64,000 bases of DNA from Aquiluna borgnonia (GCF_013283855.1 NZ_CP054056.1:744001-808000), one strand, 5' to 3'; shown: positions 19,231 to 27,245, numbered from the stretch's first letter. Numbers and translations are program-made. Notes: a model not told the origin generated them from the letters alone.

Positions 19231-20013
19231 ATGTCAACTGTTATCGACCTGCAAAATGTGAGCATTGTTCGCTCGGGAAAACCAATTCTTGACTCGGTGA
19301 CCTTCGCCGCATCTTCCAGTGAGCGCTGGGTGGTTCTCGGTTCAAATGGCGCCGGCAAAACCACCATGCTCCGCGTGTGTGCGGCCCAAATCCACCCCAG
19401 CAGCGGTCAAGCGACGATTTTGAACCAGCGCCTGGGTGAGGTCAACGTTTTCGAGCTCAGAACCCGAATCGGTTTTGCCTCTTCCGCGCTAGCGAATCAG
19501 ATTCCAAACAGCGAGAGCGTGCTCAATGCGGTTATGACCGCCTCTTACGGCGTTACCGGCCGCTGGAACGAGGAGTACGACAGCATTGATGAGCGTCGCG
19601 CGATGCGGGTGCTGCGCGAGTGGGAGCTAGAGGATTTTGCCCAGCGGGCGTTTGGCACGCTTTCGGATGGTGAGCGCAAGCGAGTGCAAATTGCTCGCTC
19701 GGTCATGACTGATCCCGAAATGATGCTGCTGGATGAGCCGGTTGCCAGCCTTGACCTAGCTGCTCGCGAGCTAACTCTGCGCCTTCTCTCCGGGTATGCC
19801 ACCTCTGGAGCTGCCCCCGCCATGGTGATGGTCACCCATCACCTGGAAGAGATTCCAGCGGGGTTCACCCACGCGCTTTTGCTGCAGGATGGCAAGATTT
19901 TGGCTCGCGGTGAAATTGGAGCGACCCTCACCAGCGAGGCAATCTCTGAGACTTTCCGCTTCCCCCTTCGGGTTAGCTACCAAGACGGTCGCTTTTCGGC
20001 GACCGCTGCCTAG
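19231..20013 (+). CDS. ABC transporter ATP-binding protein without adjacent permease
   Basis: About 260 residues with Walker A LGSNGAGKTTMLR, signature TLSDGERKRVQIARS, Walker B MMLLDEPVASLD and switch MVTHHLEEI. It resembles the ModF/YlmA-like stand-alone ABC ATPases placed after glycogen or serine genes in actinobacteria. Substrate and partner are unknown. The ATG at 19231 has TAGGCT seven bases before it; a TTG two codons upstream is an alternative start. It follows glgA by 10 bases but may have its own promoter. Confidence 0.85.
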   Translation: MSTVIDLQNVSIVRSGKPILDSVTFAASSSERWVVLGSNGAGKTTMLRVCAAQIHPSSGQATILNQRLGEVNVFELRTRIGFASSALANQIPNSESVLNAVMTASYGVTGRWNEEYDSIDERRAMRVLREWELEDFAQRAFGTLSDGERKRVQIARSVMTDPEMMLLDEPVASLDLAARELTLRLLSGYATSGAAPAMVMVTHHLEEIPAGFTHALLLQDGKILARGEIGATLTSEAISETFRFPLRVSYQDGRFSATAA

Positions 20014-20045
20014 ACTTCCACAGCAACAACTGCTAAGCTTTCCCG

Positions 20046-20066
20046 CTGTTGCTCTTTAGCAAGCAG
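20046..20066 (+). promoter_or_regulatory. Hairpin in the bL31 leader
   Basis: TTGCT-CTTT-AGCAA core with flanking CTG/CAG pairing around a bulged G, 20 bases before the bL31 start. An upstream AGCAACA (20020s) can also pair with TGTTGCT, giving a possible alternative fold. Ribosomal leader motifs for L31 have been described in actinobacteria; membership here is untested. Confidence 0.4.
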
Positions 20067-20086
20067 AATTCACCAAGAAGGACATC

Positions 20087-20335
20087 ATGAAGGCTGAGAT
20101 TCACCCAACCTACGAGCCAATCGTTTTCCGCGACCTGGCATCGGGAGTTTCTTTTCTAACCCGCGCCACCGTCACCAGCAGCAAGACCATCGAGTGGGAA
20201 GACGGCAAGACCTACCCGGTTTACGACGTGGAAATTAGCTCAGCGAGCCACCCTTTCTACACCGGAAAGCAGCGCATCATGGATGCCGCAGGTCGCGTAG
20301 AGCGCTTCAACGAGCGTTACAAGAACTTCAGCTAA
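20087..20335 (+). CDS. rpmE2: 50S ribosomal protein bL31, type B (zinc-free)
   Basis: The 82-residue large-subunit protein begins [16 protein letters not shown] and contains [29 protein letters not shown], typical of type B bL31. It lacks the CxxC zinc-binding cysteines of type A, so it does not need zinc. A strong AAGGA precedes the ATG. The leader contains a hairpin at 20046-20066. Its stop overlaps that of the exonuclease gene by four bases (CTAA), with a good terminator immediately beyond. Confidence 0.96.
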   Translation: MKAEIHPTYEPIVFRDLASGVSFLTRATVTSSKTIEWEDGKTYPVYDVEISSASHPFYTGKQRIMDAAGRVERFNERYKNFS

Positions 20336-21039
20336 TCCTTGATTGGCCAACCCAATTCCGCCTGGTAATCCGGGCGGTTTTGCTTTTTAAGCCACTGGGC
20401 AAAATCCAGGCTCTGCTCGTCTGACCAAATCACCTGGGCGCTGTGAAGTGCTGAGATTTCCATGTCTAAATCCGGGAACTTAGTGGCCTGCCGCTGCGCC
20501 AGCAAGCCCGCTGCCACCGCATCGGCCGTTGAATTGTGAGCGTCCTTTAGCTCCACGCCGTAGTCCTGACAGAGCGCCGCAAGAGTGCGCTTTCCACTTC
20601 GATACTTCATCATGGCCCTATCTAGGACCAGCGGGTCAATAACTGGGGCTGGGTCAAGCGGAGTGATTCCGTGACGAATTGCCTCAGACTTCAAAATGGT
20701 GAAGTCAAAGGGGGCGTTGAAGGCAACCAGCGGCATTGATTTATTTAGTTCTCTTAGTTTTTCAACGATTTCGCTGATTGCCGGCCCCGGTGCAACGCCT
20801 TGGGCGGCCGCAATTTCATTGGTAACACCGTGAACCGCACTTGCGGCGGCCGGGATGTCTACGCCTGGATTCAAAAGCCATTCATCTAGCGCCGTGGTGA
20901 GGCCATTGGAGTCGAGCACTGCAACACAGGCAGTGACGATACGAGACTGTCTTAGATCAAGACCGGTGGTCTCGAGGTCAAAAACCGCCAACTGTTTACT
21001 CCAGCTTGGCCGGCTGGGTTCAAAATCAAAATCTAGCAA
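20332..21039 (-). CDS. DnaQ-like 3'-5' exonuclease (DEDDh family)
   Basis: A 235-residue exonuclease with Exo [10 protein letters not shown] (Asp21, Glu23), Exo [11 protein letters not shown] and Exo [13 protein letters not shown] (His and Asp), the DEDDh set found in DNA polymerase III epsilon and related nucleases. It could be a proofreading or repair subunit; the DnaE encoded later in the window has its own intact PHP site, so its role is open. The start is TTG at 21039 behind AAAGGAG. Its last codons (KKQNRPDYQ) contain the bL31 terminator. Confidence 0.88.
   Translation of the reverse strand: MLDFDFEPSRPSWSKQLAVFDLETTGLDLRQSRIVTACVAVLDSNGLTTALDEWLLNPGVDIPAAASAVHGVTNEIAAAQGVAPGPAISEIVEKLRELNKSMPLVAFNAPFDFTILKSEAIRHGITPLDPAPVIDPLVLDRAMMKYRSGKRTLAALCQDYGVELKDAHNSTADAVAAGLLAQRQATKFPDLDMEISALHSAQVIWSDEQSLDFAQWLKKQNRPDYQAELGWPIKD
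20358..20388 (+). terminator. bL31 terminator embedded in the exonuclease gene
   Basis: Stem CCGCCTGG / CCGGGCGG (eight pairs, one G-T) with a TAAT loop, followed by TTTTGCTTTTT. It sits 22 bases after the bL31 stop and entirely inside the opposing coding sequence. It has all the parts of an intrinsic terminator. Confidence 0.85.
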
Positions 21040-21081
21040 GGCACTCCTTTCGCTCAGGATACCCCCGGTGACCCAAACTCC

Positions 21082-21087
21082 TAGACT
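21082..21087 (+). promoter_or_regulatory. -10 element of the alpha/beta hydrolase gene, leaderless start
   Basis: TAGACT followed by GGAGAC and ATG at 21094. The GGAG is too near the start to act as a Shine-Dalgarno, so a leaderless message is likelier. Confidence 0.5.
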
Positions 21088-21093
21088 GGAGAC

Positions 21094-21966
21094 ATGCCCC
21101 TGTCAAAAACTTCAACCAGACACCTTTTCGGTCTGGCCAAGGCCAGGGGCAAAAGAGAGAACCTGGCCGGCACGGCGCTGTGGCGTTACAGCACATCCAA
21201 CCCCAAGGGCAAAATCCTGCTCATTCACGGCTTTCGGGGAAATCACCTCGGGCTAAGTGCGATCGCTGCTGCTCTTGAGGAATACGAGGTTCTAATTCCG
21301 GACCTACCTGGTTATGGCAAATCCGAGGAGCTTTTAGGTTCGCATGACCTAAAGAACTATGGTCGTTGGTTAGCAGACCTCTATTCAGAACTGGATCCTG
21401 AGACCATGGTCCTTGGGCATAGCTTTGGTTCGTTGGTGGTTGGCTCGGCGATTGCCCAGGGCATGAGTCCTGCAGCAGTAATTCTGCAAAATCCAATCAC
21501 CGCCCGCTCCAGCGAACAGAAGGATTTACCCAATCGAGTGGCCCGCTTCTTTTACCGGGCCGCACTGGGCCTTGGTCCTGTTGGCTCTGCGCTACTGCGG
21601 AGCTGGTTGGTTGTGCGGGTGATGTCAATCGCGATGGCAACAACTTCGAATCTTCGCTTGCGGAGCCTGATTCATCAGCAGCATCACCACCACTTCTCGA
21701 ATTACCGCTCTGACCGGGTCGCTCACGAGGGGTTTATGGCCGCCTCATCGGGAAATGTCTTGGATTACGCGCAGTGGTTGCAAATGCCGGTTTTACTTAT
21801 TGCGGGTGAAGGGGATTCAATTGCGCCACTGAGAAACCAAGTGTTGGCGCATCAATTAATTGCCGGATCAAAATTGGTGGTTATCCCAAAGGTTGGTCAC
21901 CTCACGCACTACGAGACCCCGATTGAGGTTGCGGTGGCGGTTGATGAATTCGCGAGCAAGCTGTGA
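21094..21966 (+). CDS. Alpha/beta hydrolase, specific substrate unknown
   Basis: The 290 residues have the alpha/beta hydrolase fold: oxyanion HGFRGNHLG, nucleophile elbow GHSFGS (Ser110), a probable acid in LLIAGEGDSIAP and the catalytic histidine in KVGHLTHYE. A lid region includes the histidine-rich stretch HQQHHHHFSNYRSD. No signal peptide, so probably cytosolic. Its stop overlaps the start of the following glycosyltransferase by four bases (GTGA), so the two proteins are likely made together and may act on one glycan or lipid (inference). Confidence 0.85.
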   Translation: MPLSKTSTRHLFGLAKARGKRENLAGTALWRYSTSNPKGKILLIHGFRGNHLGLSAIAAALEEYEVLIPDLPGYGKSEELLGSHDLKNYGRWLADLYSELDPETMVLGHSFGSLVVGSAIAQGMSPAAVILQNPITARSSEQKDLPNRVARFFYRAALGLGPVGSALLRSWLVVRVMSIAMATTSNLRLRSLIHQQHHHHFSNYRSDRVAHEGFMAASSGNVLDYAQWLQMPVLLIAGEGDSIAPLRNQVLAHQLIAGSKLVVIPKVGHLTHYETPIEVAVAVDEFASKL

Positions 21967-23036
21967 CAAAGCTGTGTTTTGACGCTCGTTTCATAAAACC
22001 TGAGCACCCGGATGGCATTTCTCGTTTCAGTCTCAATCTGATCGCTGAACTGGCAACGATGTGTGAGCTGACAGTGCTGATTAGCTCCCCGGAAGTTGCG
22101 GCCAAGATGCCTGCCGGAGTGAAGATGATTCAGCTTCCAAATCCCACAAGTGCGCTGGAGGTGCTAACCGCACTGAAATTGAATCGAGCAGGGGTGAAGG
22201 TTGTTTTCAGCCCGATGCAAACCACCGGGTCGCTTGGCAAAAAATTCAAGTTGATTCTCACCCTGCACGATCTGATTTACTACCGCCACCGCACTCCACC
22301 GAAAGAATTCACTTGGGCAATTCGAGTCCTTTGGCGGCTCTACCACCTAACCTTTTGGCCCCAGCGGCTGGTGCTCAACGGTGCTGATCACGTGGTGACG
22401 GTCTCAGAGACCACAAAGCGGCAAATGCTTCAGAAACGGCTCACCGAGCGGCCGATTTCGGTCATTTACAACTCCGCCTCCGGAGCGATTGAATCCCGGG
22501 CGTCTTCGAATCACGAAAGCCAGCAGCTTAGCTACATGGGAAGTTTCATAGGTTACAAAAACGTTGAGACGCTGATTCGCGGAATGGGTCTCCTGCCCGA
22601 TCTAACTCTGGTTTGCCTCTCTAGAATTTCCGACCAAAGACGCAATGAATTGCAAAACTTGGCGGATCAGGTCGGTGCCAAAGTCGAATTCCGAAATGGC
22701 GTGAGCGACGAGGAATACAACTTTGAGCTTGAACGCTCGCTTGCCTTGGTGAGTGCATCCAGGGATGAGGGTTTTGGAATTCCTGTGGTTGAGGCGCTTG
22801 AGCGCGGGATCCCGGCCGTGATATCCGACATTGAAATCTTTGAAGAAATCGGTGGGGCAGCTGCACTGCGTTTTAGTCAAGATTCAGCACAGGAGTTTGC
22901 AAGTCAAGTTAGAAAACTCCAGGATCAGCAGGTCTGGATGAAGCGGTCCGCCCTGGCTATTGAGCAGGCCAGAAACTTCTCTTGGAAAAAATCAGCCGAG
23001 CAGTTACTTGTAATCGCCCGGCAGCTCGGAGCCTAG
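21963..23036 (+). CDS. GT4-type glycosyltransferase
   Basis: The 357-residue retaining glycosyltransferase starts MTKLCFDARFIKPEHPDGISRFS, with the acceptor-side motif DARF...GISRF. VTLHD-like ILTLHDLIYY, SVIYNSAS, YMGSFIGYKNVETLIRG and the donor-binding ASRDEGFGIPVVEAL follow, placing it in the GT4/mannosyltransferase group. Acceptor unknown; candidates are envelope glycolipids. GTG start overlaps the hydrolase stop. Its 3' end overlaps the convergent histidine phosphatase by 33 bases. Confidence 0.88.
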   Translation: MTKLCFDARFIKPEHPDGISRFSLNLIAELATMCELTVLISSPEVAAKMPAGVKMIQLPNPTSALEVLTALKLNRAGVKVVFSPMQTTGSLGKKFKLILTLHDLIYYRHRTPPKEFTWAIRVLWRLYHLTFWPQRLVLNGADHVVTVSETTKRQMLQKRLTERPISVIYNSASGAIESRASSNHESQQLSYMGSFIGYKNVETLIRGMGLLPDLTLVCLSRISDQRRNELQNLADQVGAKVEFRNGVSDEEYNFELERSLALVSASRDEGFGIPVVEALERGIPAVISDIEIFEEIGGAAALRFSQDSAQEFASQVRKLQDQQVWMKRSALAIEQARNFSWKKSAEQLLVIARQLGA

Positions 23037-23600
23037 AGACTCTGGAGCCCAGCCGTCTACGCTCCATGCTCCAGAGTGCCGGAAAATGTGGAGTGAGGCA
23101 TTTTGCAGTCGCTCGCCCGCGGGGGGAATCTTGCCCTGGGAAACTTCGTTTAGGACAAAACGAATAAGTGCCCCGTGAGAAACGGCCAGGACACGACTAC
23201 CCGCGTATCGGATTTGGATTTCTTCAAGCAGCCGTAGCGAGCGTTCCTTCATTACCAACTTCGAATCAGCTCCGGGGATGTCTTCCAACTGGGCGTAATG
23301 GTGCTGCCACTGCTCGTAGGTCATTCCCTCGCCGACCCCGAAGGAGCGCTCCAAGAGCAGCGGCTCCTCGATAACTTCGCCATGCCCCAAAACCTCCGCA
23401 ACTATTTGAGCGGAGTGCTTGGCCCTGCCGAGCGGTGAGCTCAAAATAACGTCCCAAGCGCCCGGAAGGCTGCGAGCCGCTAAAGAAATCTGGGCAATAC
23501 CGGCCTCGTTCATGGGGATGTCGGTGGTGCCCTGCAGGCGTAGGTCGATGTTCCAATCGGTTTGACCATGGCGCAGCAGCCCTAAAACGGTGTTTGTCAT
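23004..23600 (-). CDS. Histidine phosphatase family protein (phosphoglycerate mutase-like)
   Basis: A 198-residue branch-2-like phosphatase with the LLRHGQTDWN motif (phospho-accepting His11), SSPLGRAKHSA, ERSFGVGEGMTYEQW and the second catalytic histidine in VSHGALIRF. Substrate not predictable. The ATG overlaps the sirtuin stop by four bases (ATGA), so both are expressed together. The 3' end overlaps the glycosyltransferase tail by 33 bases; both reading frames look real by homology-like features. Confidence 0.88.
   Translation of the reverse strand: MTNTVLGLLRHGQTDWNIDLRLQGTTDIPMNEAGIAQISLAARSLPGAWDVILSSPLGRAKHSAQIVAEVLGHGEVIEEPLLLERSFGVGEGMTYEQWQHHYAQLEDIPGADSKLVMKERSLRLLEEIQIRYAGSRVLAVSHGALIRFVLNEVSQGKIPPAGERLQNASLHIFRHSGAWSVDGWAPESLGSELPGDYK
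23039..23077. repeat. 10-bp inverted repeat just after the glycosyltransferase stop
   Basis: ACTCTGGAGC (23039-23048) and GCTCCAGAGT (23068-23077), 19-base loop, within the histidine phosphatase coding sequence. No T-run follows on either strand. It could be an RNA stability or termination structure; coincidence is not excluded. Confidence 0.4.
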
Positions 23601-24415
23601 CTGAGGATAAGTTCCAATACTTCTGAGGTTGAGGCGTTGATTTTGACATCTGCCAACAGGTCTGCTCGTGTTTCACCGAGATTGACAATCACGATGGGTA
23701 GATTCAGTTTCTTGGCGGCCTTCACCAACCGAAGCCCGGAGTTCACAGTCAGTGATGTCCCGGCAATCAGCAGCCCCTCAGCCTCACTGACCCAGCGGCC
23801 AGCTGTTTCGACCCTTGCGGTGGGGACTTGCTCACCGAAAAAAACTACATCCGGCTTGAAGTGCGAGCCACAGCCGGCGCAATTTGGGACTCGAAAGTTC
23901 TGCCCCACTTCAACCTCAGCATCGCCGTCGGGCGTGAACTCAACGTTCTGCTCGCGAGTAACATTTGGGTTCAGGTTTGCGATTCGAGCATCAAATTCGG
24001 AGCGGGAGAGTATTTCGCCGCACCCGGTGCAAATCACTCGGTCTAGTCGACCGTGAAGCTCCAAAACGGATTTAGAGCCAGCCCGCTGGTGCAGCCCGTC
24101 CACATTCTGAGTGATTAGGTTTTCCACCTGGGCGCTTTTGGCAAGGGCGAAATGCCCTTGGTTTGGATTAGCTAGGGCAACTCGACTCCACCCAACAAAG
24201 GAGCGAGCCCAATACCTAACTCGATTTTGCTCGGATCCCATAAATTCATCGAAGGTGAGAGGGTGGCGCGCAACTCTGCCGGCTCCGCGATAGTCAGGAA
24301 TGCCGCTGTCGGTTGATATTCCAGCCCCGGTAAGAACGCAGAGCCTTTTGCCGGCAAGAACTGCCCTGGCGTGCTCGATCCCAAATTCAACTGCGGGGGA
24401 GAGGGAAGTGGTCAC
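23597..24415 (-). CDS. NAD-dependent protein deacetylase, Sir2 family
   Basis: Sirtuin removing acyl groups from lysine using NAD+. The 272 residues have GAGISTDSGIPDYRG, TQNVDGLHQRAG with the catalytic histidine in ELHGRLD, a four-cysteine zinc ribbon (CTGC and CAGC, separated by an insert of about 45 residues) and GTSLTVNSG. This matches class II-like (SIRT4-type) bacterial sirtuins. The GTG start has no Shine-Dalgarno; TAAACT lies six bases upstream, so it is probably leaderless. It is located directly after tRNA-Leu on the same strand. Confidence 0.9.
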   Translation of the reverse strand: MTTSLSPAVEFGIEHARAVLAGKRLCVLTGAGISTDSGIPDYRGAGRVARHPLTFDEFMGSEQNRVRYWARSFVGWSRVALANPNQGHFALAKSAQVENLITQNVDGLHQRAGSKSVLELHGRLDRVICTGCGEILSRSEFDARIANLNPNVTREQNVEFTPDGDAEVEVGQNFRVPNCAGCGSHFKPDVVFFGEQVPTARVETAGRWVSEAEGLLIAGTSLTVNSGLRLVKAAKKLNLPIVIVNLGETRADLLADVKINASTSEVLELILR

Positions 24416-24436
24416 CGGGCGAGTTTACTCGCCCGG
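24415..24436. repeat. Hairpin overlapping the sirtuin start
   Basis: Perfect 9-bp stem CCGGGCGAG / CTCGCCCGG with a four-base loop. On the minus strand the sirtuin GTG begins at the end of the 3' arm, and the loop carries the TAAACT -10 hexamer. It begins 11 bases after the tRNA-Leu CCA. No T-tract, so not a standard terminator. Confidence 0.7.
24422..24427 (-). promoter_or_regulatory. -10 element of the sirtuin gene
   Basis: TAAACT on the minus strand, six bases before GTG at 24415. Same hexamer and spacing as the ctaE promoter. Confidence 0.5.
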
Positions 24437-24447
24437 GGCAAATGATT

Positions 24448-24533
24448 TGGTGTCCGAAAGGGGACTTGAACCCCTACCTCCTAACGGAGACTAGCACCTC
24501 AAGCTAGCGCGTCTGCCATTCCGCCACCCGGAC
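24448..24533 (-). tRNA. tRNA-Leu (anticodon GAG)
   Basis: An 86-nt gene on the minus strand with 5' GTCCGGG acceptor arm, D-arm GGCGGAATGGCAGACGC, anticodon stem CTAGC with loop TTGAGGT (GAG reads CUC and CUU), a long variable arm as in leucine tRNAs, T-arm GGGGTTCAAGTCCCC, and an encoded CCA (24448-24450). Two G-T pairs occur in the acceptor stem. Single tRNA, not in a cluster. Confidence 0.96.
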
Positions 24534-24652
24534 CTGAGAATGAAGAAGACCCTGGGGGCTTCCGCATCGAACCCATAATCTAGCACGAACTGTTTGGGCA
24601 AACCAGCCTCAGGTGCTTGGTAATCGGTTATTTCGGCGGTAGCGTAAAGCCC

Positions 24653-24856
24653 ATGCAAGAAGACGCAGCCGTAGCACTGAGGCAATTCATCGCCGCTTTA
24701 GAGCGTCACCTGGATGCGTGCGCTACCAAGCGCCCGGGTTCCGACCAGGAAATTCAAGAGGCTTACGATCAGGTGGCGTCCACTTTTGAAAAGTATGAGG
24801 ACCTGCTGGAATCCAGCTACTCCGAATACCTGCCAATTGTTGCCGAGGATGAATGA
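24653..24856 (+). CDS. Small conserved protein upstream of uppP, function unknown
   Basis: A 67-residue acidic, mostly helical protein beginning MQEDAAVALRQFIAALERHL. No membrane segment, signal or known domain is visible. Its stop overlaps the uppP start by four bases (ATGA), and the codon pattern is protein-like, so it is probably real. TAGCGT lies seven bases before the ATG, suggesting a leaderless start; a TTG at 24617 is the alternative. Confidence 0.7.
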   Translation: MQEDAAVALRQFIAALERHLDACATKRPGSDQEIQEAYDQVASTFEKYEDLLESSYSEYLPIVAEDE

Positions 24857-25680
24857 GCCCCTTTGAGGCTTTGCTCCTAGGACTTATCCAGGGGCTAACT
24901 GAGTTTCTACCAATCTCCTCGTCGGCCCACGTTCAAATTGCGCAGGAGCTTTTGGGTCTGAGTTCCCTAACCAAGCCGCAATTGACCGCCTTCATTGCGA
25001 CCATTCAAATTGGAACCGAACTCGCCGTGGTCACTTACTTTTTCAAGACGATTCTTGAAGTTTTGAGGGCTTTCTTCAAAAGCGGGCTGCAGCCTTTTTC
25101 GAAACAGCCCCCCGAGGCCCGCCTCGGTTGGCTGATCATCATCGGAACCCTACCGATTGTGGCGCTGGGACTGGCCTTTCAAGACCTGATTGAAAACCAA
25201 TTGCGGCAGCTTTGGATTATCGGAACCATGCTGATTGGCTTTGGGCTGTTGCTGGGTGTTGCGGACAGATTTGCAAAAAAGACCAGAACCATTGAGCAAC
25301 TGGACCTTAGATCCGGTTTGGTTTTTGGGTTGGGCCAAGCATTAGCGCTAATTCCCGGTGTCTCAAGATCGGGCGGAAGCATCACGGTTGGGTTGATGAT
25401 GGGATTCACTCGTGAGGCAGCAGCCCGCTACAGCTTCTTGCTGGCAATTCCTGCCGTCCTTGCAGCTGGAGGCTACCAATTCGCCAAGTCCTACGCTGAC
25501 CTGCCCGCTGATCTCCTTTTGGCAACGGCAGCTGCCACAGCAGTGAGCTTTGTGGTCGGTTACGCCGTCATTGCTTGGCTTCTTAGGTACCTGGTAAAGG
25601 GCTCCTACCTACCATTTGTCATCTGGCGCGTAGTCGTGGGTTCGCTAATCCTTCTGGGACTCTGGGCCGGGGTGCTCTAA
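24853..25680 (+). CDS. uppP: Undecaprenyl-diphosphatase
   Basis: Membrane enzyme (BacA/UppP family) recycling the undecaprenyl carrier used for peptidoglycan and other envelope polymers. The 275 residues have the two signature loops GLIQGLTEFLPISSSAH (10-26) and ALIPGVSRSGGSITVGL, plus seven or more hydrophobic helices. The ATG overlaps the stop of the small upstream gene. Its stop overlaps the PAC2 gene stop (CTAA). Confidence 0.95.
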   Translation: MSPFEALLLGLIQGLTEFLPISSSAHVQIAQELLGLSSLTKPQLTAFIATIQIGTELAVVTYFFKTILEVLRAFFKSGLQPFSKQPPEARLGWLIIIGTLPIVALGLAFQDLIENQLRQLWIIGTMLIGFGLLLGVADRFAKKTRTIEQLDLRSGLVFGLGQALALIPGVSRSGGSITVGLMMGFTREAAARYSFLLAIPAVLAAGGYQFAKSYADLPADLLLATAAATAVSFVVGYAVIAWLLRYLVKGSYLPFVIWRVVVGSLILLGLWAGVL

Positions 25681-26525
25681 CCCTCTCCAGCGCCGTCCTT
25701 GCGTTCTTTGAGGTACTTCTCAAATTCCCTTGCCAGCGCATCGCCCGAAGCCTGTTCGCTATCCAGTTCGTCGCGTTGCTTTTCAAGCTGAACCACGTAG
25801 CTAGCCATCTCCTCATCACCTTCGGCGGCATCATCGATGGAGCGCTCCCACTCAAAAGCCTGCTCCGCGAGCTTGGAGGTGTCAAAAGACGCTCCAATCA
25901 GGGTTTGCAGCTCCGATAGGAAGCCCAGGGCGGCCTTTGGATTGGTGGTGTTGTGGACGTAGTGGGGAACAGAACCCCAGAGTGAAAGGACCGGAATACC
26001 CTCTGCCTCAAAGGTCTGTGCCAGCACAGTCAGAATGCCGACCGGACCCTCGTATCGAGAGGGTTCAATGGCAAATAGCTCTTGTAGCTGGGAGTTCTGA
26101 CTGGACTTGAAAATCGGCATGGGCCTGGTGTGGGGGACATCAGCCAGCATGCAACCGAGCATCACGACCGCGTCAATTTCTCGATCTTGCACCATCTCGA
26201 GTATCTCGGCGGCAAAACTCAGCCAGCGCCTAGAAGGCTCGGAACCCATGAGCAGGTAGAGCCGCTCAAGGGTAGGGTTTTTCTCAATGGCCTCAGGTTC
26301 GGCCTGCATAAATTCGGCACCGGGCCAGGACAGCACGCGGTTGCCGTCGACATCAAACTCGATCATGGGTCGAGAAAACTGAAAATCGTAGTAATCCTCG
26401 GGATCTACTGCGTCCAGGGTCACCGCTGAAATTTGATCGGCAATCGCTTTGAGAGCACCGGATGCACCCTCGGTGGCATCATTCCAGCCCTCAAAAGCAA
26501 TCAGTAAAACTCGACCGTGCAGCAA
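25677..26525 (-). CDS. PAC2 family protein
   Basis: A 282-residue member of the PAC2 (proteasome assembly chaperone 2-like) family widespread in actinobacteria, with LIAFEGWNDATEGASGAL near the start, VVMLGCMLADVPHTRP in the middle and YVHNTTNPKA. Function in bacteria is unknown; the family name comes from eukaryotic homologues. TTG start with AGGAG upstream. In many actinobacteria mshC (mycothiol ligase) lies between uppP and this gene; here the two are adjacent. Confidence 0.9.
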   Translation of the reverse strand: MLHGRVLLIAFEGWNDATEGASGALKAIADQISAVTLDAVDPEDYYDFQFSRPMIEFDVDGNRVLSWPGAEFMQAEPEAIEKNPTLERLYLLMGSEPSRRWLSFAAEILEMVQDREIDAVVMLGCMLADVPHTRPMPIFKSSQNSQLQELFAIEPSRYEGPVGILTVLAQTFEAEGIPVLSLWGSVPHYVHNTTNPKAALGFLSELQTLIGASFDTSKLAEQAFEWERSIDDAAEGDEEMASYVVQLEKQRDELDSEQASGDALAREFEKYLKERKDGAGEG

Positions 26526-26585
26526 ATTTCTCCTAAGTGATAATCACAAACTCTATTTCACCCTCGACAACTAGACTTTAGGCCA

Positions 26586-27245
26586 ATGTCGCAAATCAAG
26601 TTTCCAAAGGCCGTGCTGTGGGATATGGATGGCACTCTGATCAATTCCGAGCCCTACTGGCTGCTCAGTGAATCAAACCTAGCCAGCGACTACGGAAAAT
26701 CTTGGACCCAAGAGCACGGGCATGAACTAATTGGAAAGTCTCTGTACGACTCCTCGGCAATACTGAAGGAGAGATTGAACATCCAGGACCTCTCGGTCCA
26801 GGAGGTCATTGACCGCCTGACAAACGAGGTCATCTCAAAACTTCAGGGGGCATTGCCGTGGCGACCTGGAGCGCTTGAGGCGCTGATGATGCTTCGTCAG
26901 GCTGGCGTAAAGACCGCCTTGGTGACCATGTCGATGCGACGCATGGCCCTAGCTGTGGTTGATCAAATCCCATTTGAAGCATTTGATGTGGTGGTAGCCG
27001 GGGATGACGTTAACCTTGGAAAACCGCATCCGGAACCATATCTCAAGGCGGCACAGCTGCTGGGCCTTGAGGCTAGCGATTGCGTGGCAATTGAAGATTC
27101 CGTTACAGGCCTCAGGTCCGCTGAGGCAGCGGGATGCATTCCAGTAGGAGTTCCGAATCTGATGGAACTTCCAGAAACTGGACGCAGGGTAATTTTGCCT
27201 AGCCTGGTCGGATTAGACCTCAAGTGGTTGGAGTCATTGGCGTGA
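26586..27245 (+). CDS. HAD superfamily hydrolase (phosphatase/phosphomutase-like)
   Basis: The 219 residues have motif I LWDMDGTLINSEPYW (nucleophile Asp in DMD), motif II LVTMS, and motif III/IV GKPHPEPYLKA and AIEDSVTGLRSAEAAG. This is the beta-phosphoglucomutase/phosphatase subgroup. Substrate unknown. TAGACT lies eight bases before the ATG. The stop overlaps trmI (GTGA), an association common in actinobacteria. Confidence 0.9.
   Translation: MSQIKFPKAVLWDMDGTLINSEPYWLLSESNLASDYGKSWTQEHGHELIGKSLYDSSAILKERLNIQDLSVQEVIDRLTNEVISKLQGALPWRPGALEALMMLRQAGVKTALVTMSMRRMALAVVDQIPFEAFDVVVAGDDVNLGKPHPEPYLKAAQLLGLEASDCVAIEDSVTGLRSAEAAGCIPVGVPNLMELPETGRRVILPSLVGLDLKWLESLA

Noticed and set aside
21730-21770. 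Histidine-rich run in the alpha/beta hydrolase as a metal site (coding around 21670-21700)
   Set aside because: A single HQQHHHH stretch in a lid region without supporting acidic ligands is not enough to claim metal binding.
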